Assembly (NCBI GenBank): GCA_949063825.1
Contig: CARSRA010000012.1
Coordinates: 1-24,719, forward strand
Length of the DNA: 24,719 nucleotides
DNA from: an uncultured Candidatus Saccharibacteria bacterium
GTDB taxonomy: Bacteria; Patescibacteriota; Saccharimonadia; Saccharimonadales; Saccharimonadaceae
Direction of reading: 5' to 3'
Position 1 is the first letter of the stretch. Every line of letters starts with the position of its first letter. The position numbers and the translations under genes were made by a program. The notes under the pieces were generated by a model. That model did not search any database, was not told the origin of the DNA, and was given only the letters and a program-made list of their open reading frames with translations. Below are positions 21,529-24,719 of this stretch, one piece after another.

Positions 21529-22910
21529 TGTGCGCTATCTTCACGGAAAGAGAAGCAGATGGGTGTGCCAACGAAAGGATATTTTTCGCGGATTTTGCGT
21601 TCCAAAAAGCGTTTGTAGGACCAGTGTAGTAATGCAATATCGCGACCATATACCACGAACCATGGTGGACAAGTATCAGTTTGAACCATGTATTTGAGTT
21701 TTGGTCGGGTATTTTTGAGCCCAGCAGGAGTGTGCTCGAGAATAGCTTCGTTGAGGATCTTGTTTAGCTCGGAAGTTTTGATTTCTTGGTGTCGCGTCGC
21801 GTCGATTTCGGTTGCTAATTGGAAAAGCTGAGTAATATTAGCGCCTGTTTCGCTAGACGTGAGTAATACGGGTGCATAGGGCAAGAAATTGAAGTCGCGT
21901 TCAAGCTCGGCGATGATTGGATCCGGATCGTCGATTAGGTCGACTTTGGTCAATACCACTATGATGCCTTTGCCGGCATCGACGATTTGCCCCGCAAGAG
22001 ATTGATCAAGCTTGGCATGCGGTTCGGTGGCGTCGATCAGGAGTGCACAGATGTCGGATTCCTCAATTGCAGCTAATGTACGCAAGGCGGAGAATTTTTC
22101 GATACCAACTTCACGTTTCCCGGGGCGACGTAGACCGGCAGTATCAAGGATTTCGATTGTGCGTTTGTGGTAGCGGATTTCTACACGATTGATATCGCGC
22201 GTAGTCCCCTGGCGGGAGCTGACGAGTGCTTGCTGTTTATCGCCTAGGCGATTGAAAAGACTGGATTTACCAACATTTGGGCGTCCGATTAGGGCAAGTT
22301 TGAGCGGAGCGGTTAATATTGGATCGTTGTTTGAATCCCCCCCTACTCTGTCTACTTGCTCCGATCGCTCATTGCTGTCGGTTATCGAAGACCCTAAGCT
22401 AGCGCGCGAGGAACGATCTCCGTATAGTGATTGCAGAATGAGCTGTTTCAATTCTTTAGTGCCTTGGCCGGTAGTAGCCGAAACGCGCAAAGTCTGTTGA
22501 GCCTTGAACCCGAGGTTTAAAAATTCTGTTTCTGGTAAAGACTCGCCAAGGTCAGATTTATTCAATAGTAGTAATACGGGTTTTTGTGATTTTAGCGCAG
22601 CGCGAGCAATTGATTTGTCGCGATTGTCAGGATATTTTGAAGAGTCGAGAGCGAGTAAAATTAGATCAGCTGCGTCGATAGCGTCGTTAATTTGATCTTG
22701 GATATTGGCTTCAAAGTCATCTTCGGGGTCTTTGAGTCCGGCCGTGTCGATCAACAAAAAACGCTCATCAATGCGCGCCATGACATTATCGCGCGTTGTA
22801 CCAGCTTCACGAGCGACGATTGCAATGTTGCGATGCGCCAAGCGATTTAGTAGGCTGGATTTGCCGGCGTTAGTTTGGCCAATCAGGGCTACGATCGGTA
22901 ATTTTTTCAT
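21522..22910 (-). CDS. der: GTPase Der (EngA), 50S ribosome assembly
   Basis: A 462-aa protein with two tandem GTPase domains. Domain 1: GQTNAGKS (11-18), DTAGLKD (55-61), NKSD (117-120). Domain 2: GRPNVGKS (209-216), DTAGLRRPG, TKVD. A C-terminal KH-like part ends with FSFREDSAQK. The linker between the GTPase domains (about 164-200) is Ser/Asp-rich and longer than needed. It helps mature the large ribosomal subunit. The start is ATG 22910 (MKKLPIVALIG): nine further upstream residues are possible but would include the -10 box (22922-22917), which lies six bases before this ATG. Confidence 0.94.
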   Translation of the reverse strand: MKKLPIVALIGQTNAGKSSLLNRLAHRNIAIVAREAGTTRDNVMARIDERFLLIDTAGLKDPEDDFEANIQDQINDAIDAADLILLALDSSKYPDNRDKSIARAALKSQKPVLLLLNKSDLGESLPETEFLNLGFKAQQTLRVSATTGQGTKELKQLILQSLYGDRSSRASLGSSITDSNERSEQVDRVGGDSNNDPILTAPLKLALIGRPNVGKSSLFNRLGDKQQALVSSRQGTTRDINRVEIRYHKRTIEILDTAGLRRPGKREVGIEKFSALRTLAAIEESDICALLIDATEPHAKLDQSLAGQIVDAGKGIIVVLTKVDLIDDPDPIIAELERDFNFLPYAPVLLTSSETGANITQLFQLATEIDATRHQEIKTSELNKILNEAILEHTPAGLKNTRPKLKYMVQTDTCPPWFVVYGRDIALLHWSYKRFLERKIREKYPFVGTPICFSFREDSAQK

Positions 22911-22916
22911 GATTTT

Positions 22917-22922
22917 ATTATA
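22917..22922 (-). promoter_or_regulatory. -10 of der, predicted leaderless
   Basis: CCTGTATAAT on the minus strand, six bases before ATG 22910. Confidence 0.65.
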
Positions 22923-22978
22923 CAGGGGTAGCAGCAAAAAGTAAAATTTTAATGCTTTTAATTATATTATCAGAGTGG

Positions 22979-22984
22979 TATAAT
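22979..22984 (+). promoter_or_regulatory. -10 of the 23068 gene
   Basis: GAGTGGTATAAT with extended -10 (TGG). The leader to ATG 23068 is about 80 bases and has ACTC/GAGT segments (23025-23050) that may pair. Divergent from der. Confidence 0.6.
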
Positions 22985-23067
22985 ATAAGCAAATAGGCAA
23001 GGTTAAGTCAAAAAACTGCGAGCAGACTCCCGATTGCCGACGAGAGTTTGAATGGGGATATAAATAT

Positions 23068-24450
23068 ATGACCAAAGAAAATAATAAAGTTAATGTAGCC
23101 AGCGCGAAAGTCGCGAAGGTGTCGAGTCAGATTAAGGCGGCGACAGTGGAAGCGGAGGAAAAACCTACCGCGATTAAGGTTAATACCAAGAATACGGACA
23201 AGAAAAATCCCGCGGCCAATACGAAGGGGTCTTCATCTGTTGCGGTCAAGATTCAAAAAACGGGCTCGAAGCAAACTGGTGCAAAATCTAATAACGCTAA
23301 ACCGAATTCATCGCGTCAAGCAACGAGCAATAGTAGAGGCAGATCCGGGAAAGCTAGTACTACAAGTGGTCGCACTAACGCTGCAGTGCGTACTGCTAAA
23401 AATTCCTCAAAGACAAGGCAAAACAGTCGAATTCTCAGTGTCGTGGAGCTCGGTAATGATGCTCAGCATCGGGCGAATGTGAGTAGAGTGAGCGATGGCA
23501 CGATGAAAACGGCTGGGATGTCGACTGAGACTCGTACAGTCGAGACCGCTAAAGTCCAGGATGCGGCGGCTTCGGCTAAACAGAAATCCAAAACAACTTC
23601 CAAAAAGAAAAAACCTGTGATTATTTTGTTGGTTATCTTAGTTATTGGTCTGATTGCGGGGGTGGCGGTATGGGCTTTTAATCGCAGCAATCGTAATATG
23701 TGTACGGTTGATTTTGAATCGAATGGTGGTTCAAAAGTTGAGAGCGTTGAGGTTGTGTGTGGCGGGAGGATCAGCCAGCCGAAAGATCCAGAAAAAGATG
23801 GTTTTGATTTTCGCGAATGGTCATATCGTGGACGAAAATTTAATTTTAAAGACAGCACTGTGAATGAGGATATGATCTTGGTTGCAAAGTGGGATGCTAA
23901 TGAAGATACTGAGACAGTGACAATCAGTTTCGATTCGAACGGTGGTTCCGAGATTGAAGATTTGATCATCAAGGCAGGAACTGCGACGATGGCGCCGGTT
24001 GATCCGGTACGCGATGGTTATACTTTTGATGGTTGGTATCTTGATGATGAAAAGTTTGATTTCTCGCAGGCAATAGATGAGGATATAACACTGGTAGCAC
24101 GTTGGAGTGGCGGTACCGAAGGCGGTAACAATGTTGATTCTGGGGTTTCGCGACCGAGTGTACCCAATTCTAACGGATCGCAGAATTCTAATACTCAGCC
24201 GACAACACCTGATTCATCGACGCCCGGAGGTTCCAGTGGTAATACCGGTGACGGTAGCGGCAATGGAAATGGTAACGGAAATTCTGGGAATACCGGGGGT
24301 AATACCGGTGGAGATAATACCGGTGACGGATCAGGTAATAATGGCGGCAGCGATGGCTCTGGTGATGGCGATGGTTCTACGACTACTCCAGGTGGCGACA
24401 ATAATTCAAATGTGCCAAATCCAGACGACTCTAGTCAGAATCAGCCCTAA
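23068..24450 (+). CDS. Membrane protein with two InlB B-type repeats and Gly-rich tail
   Basis: This 460-aa protein has three parts. Residues 1-185 are disordered and rich in Lys, Ala, Thr and Ser and would be cytoplasmic. A Lys cluster (KKKKP) precedes one membrane helix (about 190-210). Outside are two Listeria-Bacteroides (InlB B) repeats at about 217-270 and 285-345, each with the pattern V.F.SNGGS, then DP..DG..F..W and a final L.A.W. The last 110 residues are Gly/Asn/Ser/Asp-rich. A long cytoplasmic disordered part with a short surface part is unusual. WGGGGAT-like sequence before the ATG is a weak ribosome site. Likely an adhesin or envelope protein. Confidence 0.8.
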   Translation: MTKENNKVNVASAKVAKVSSQIKAATVEAEEKPTAIKVNTKNTDKKNPAANTKGSSSVAVKIQKTGSKQTGAKSNNAKPNSSRQATSNSRGRSGKASTTSGRTNAAVRTAKNSSKTRQNSRILSVVELGNDAQHRANVSRVSDGTMKTAGMSTETRTVETAKVQDAAASAKQKSKTTSKKKKPVIILLVILVIGLIAGVAVWAFNRSNRNMCTVDFESNGGSKVESVEVVCGGRISQPKDPEKDGFDFREWSYRGRKFNFKDSTVNEDMILVAKWDANEDTETVTISFDSNGGSEIEDLIIKAGTATMAPVDPVRDGYTFDGWYLDDEKFDFSQAIDEDITLVARWSGGTEGGNNVDSGVSRPSVPNSNGSQNSNTQPTTPDSSTPGGSSGNTGDGSGNGNGNGNSGNTGGNTGGDNTGDGSGNNGGSDGSGDGDGSTTTPGGDNNSNVPNPDDSSQNQP

Positions 24451-24456
24451 AAGCCT

Positions 24457-24484
24457 TTGCAATCGATAATCACTGTGTTATAAT
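24457..24484 (+). promoter_or_regulatory. Promoter of tRNA-Glu
   Basis: TTGCAA (24457-24462), 16-base spacer, TATAAT (24479-24484). ACTGTGTTATAAT is shared with the lepB promoter. Confidence 0.7.
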
Positions 24485-24493
24485 ATACGTAGT

Positions 24494-24570
24494 GGTTCCG
24501 TCGTCTAGTGGTCCAGGACGTCTGGTTCTCATCCAGAAAATCGCGGGTTCGACTCCCGCCGGAATCACCA
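24494..24570 (+). tRNA. tRNA-Glu (anticodon CTC)
   Basis: Acceptor GGTTCCG pairs with CGGAATC (one G-T), D arm TCGTCTAGTGGTCCAGGACG, anticodon stem TCTGG/CCAGA with loop TTCTCAT (anticodon CTC, reads GAG), T arm GCGGGTTCGACTCCCGC, discriminator A and encoded CCA at 24568-24570. Confidence 0.95.
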
Positions 24571-24594
24571 AGTAAAGACATCACGTTTGATACA

Positions 24595-24638
24595 AAATAA
24601 GGCGTTTATCCTAATTCATATAGGTGAACGCCTTATTT
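24595..24638 (+). terminator. Bidirectional terminator after tRNA-Glu
   Basis: AAATAAGGCGTT (24595-24606) and AACGCCTTATTT (24627-24638) are perfect 12-bp arms with a CCTA/TAGG inner pairing. The A and T rich ends make it usable from both sides. Confidence 0.8.
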
Positions 24639-24664
24639 GATGGTTATTTTAATGTAAGTTGGGA

Positions 24665-24698
24665 TGGGCTTCCTGGTTGCTTAACTCAGATATCAAGG
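24665..24698. repeat. Right arm of the 34-bp perfect inverted repeat
   Basis: Exact reverse complement of bases 1-34. It lies 26 bases behind the terminator. The 21 bases beyond it (24699-24719) are not in the left copy, whose outer side is cut by the window end. No gene is seen from 24639 to the end. Confidence 0.85.
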
Positions 24699-24719
24699 TA
24701 CGATGAGGCTTCCTCTACC

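Noticed and set aside
22911..22937. Nine extra residues for der
   Set aside because: They would overlap the TATAAT box at 22922-22917. MKKLPIVALIG is the normal family start.
24195..24401. Minus-strand ORF rich in Pro opposite the Gly-rich tail
   Set aside because: A mirror of the GGT/GGC-rich coding strand; no start signal.
1..24719. Recoded UGA, as in Gracilibacteria/Absconditabacteria
   Set aside because: Several genes end with TGA in ATGA overlaps (for example 1132 and 5537), with sensible product lengths, so the standard code applies.

Overview
The window looks like a piece of a small Patescibacteria (CPR) genome, most likely Saccharibacteria (TM7). The reasons are the mix of genes: a sigma-region-4/HARE-HTH hybrid regulator next to a large TraG/TraD-like ATPase, secreted low-complexity repeat proteins, short intergenic gaps, and RF1/PrmC/LepB/Dus/Der housekeeping genes, with TGA used as a normal stop. 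The phylum call is inference from gene content; no marker such as 16S rRNA is present.

Positions ~361-4770 hold a compact filamentous-phage (inovirus-like) prophage. In order it has a gpV-like small protein, a 62-aa major coat protein, a 39-aa pVII/pIX-like protein, a 94-aa membrane protein, a pIII-like attachment protein, a pVI-like (DUF2523-type) protein, a 36-aa overlapping ORF, the pI/Zot assembly ATPase, a hairpin-rich gap that is the best origin candidate, an HUH rolling-circle Rep, and a second copy of the first gene. The two paralog modules share direct repeats (19 and 20 bp) and could mark the ends. No secretin (pIV) and no integrase are present.

Positions 4806-6400 (minus) encode a Panacea (DUF4065/SocA-like) antitoxin and a Fic enzyme in a 4-bp overlap: a toxin-antitoxin pair beside the phage. 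6518-8647 (minus) is a large secreted repeat protein with its own strong promoter. 11686-8776 (minus) is the sigma-like regulator followed by the TraG/TraD-like ATPase. 12933-15561 concerns the envelope: a PEGA-domain membrane protein (+), and on the minus strand a GH73 glucosaminidase/C39-like peptidase with a membrane-anchored partner. The hydrolase is split by a C10 homopolymer in its N-terminal membrane-targeting region; one C fewer restores a full protein with a membrane signal, so it is either phase variable or a sequencing error.

Positions 15632-22910 are core genes: tRNA-Val, prfA, a small membrane protein, prmC, a polytopic membrane protein, lepB, dus, an unknown cytosolic protein and der. 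23068-24450 is a membrane-anchored protein with two InlB B-type repeats, and tRNA-Glu follows. A perfect 34-bp inverted repeat joins the two ends of the window (1-34 and 24665-24698).

One pattern runs through the host part: at least eight host genes have a TATAAT-like box ending 6-7 nt before the ATG, predicting leaderless mRNAs, while the phage genes mostly carry Shine-Dalgarno sequences. This also corrects the start codons of dus, der and the cell-wall hydrolase.
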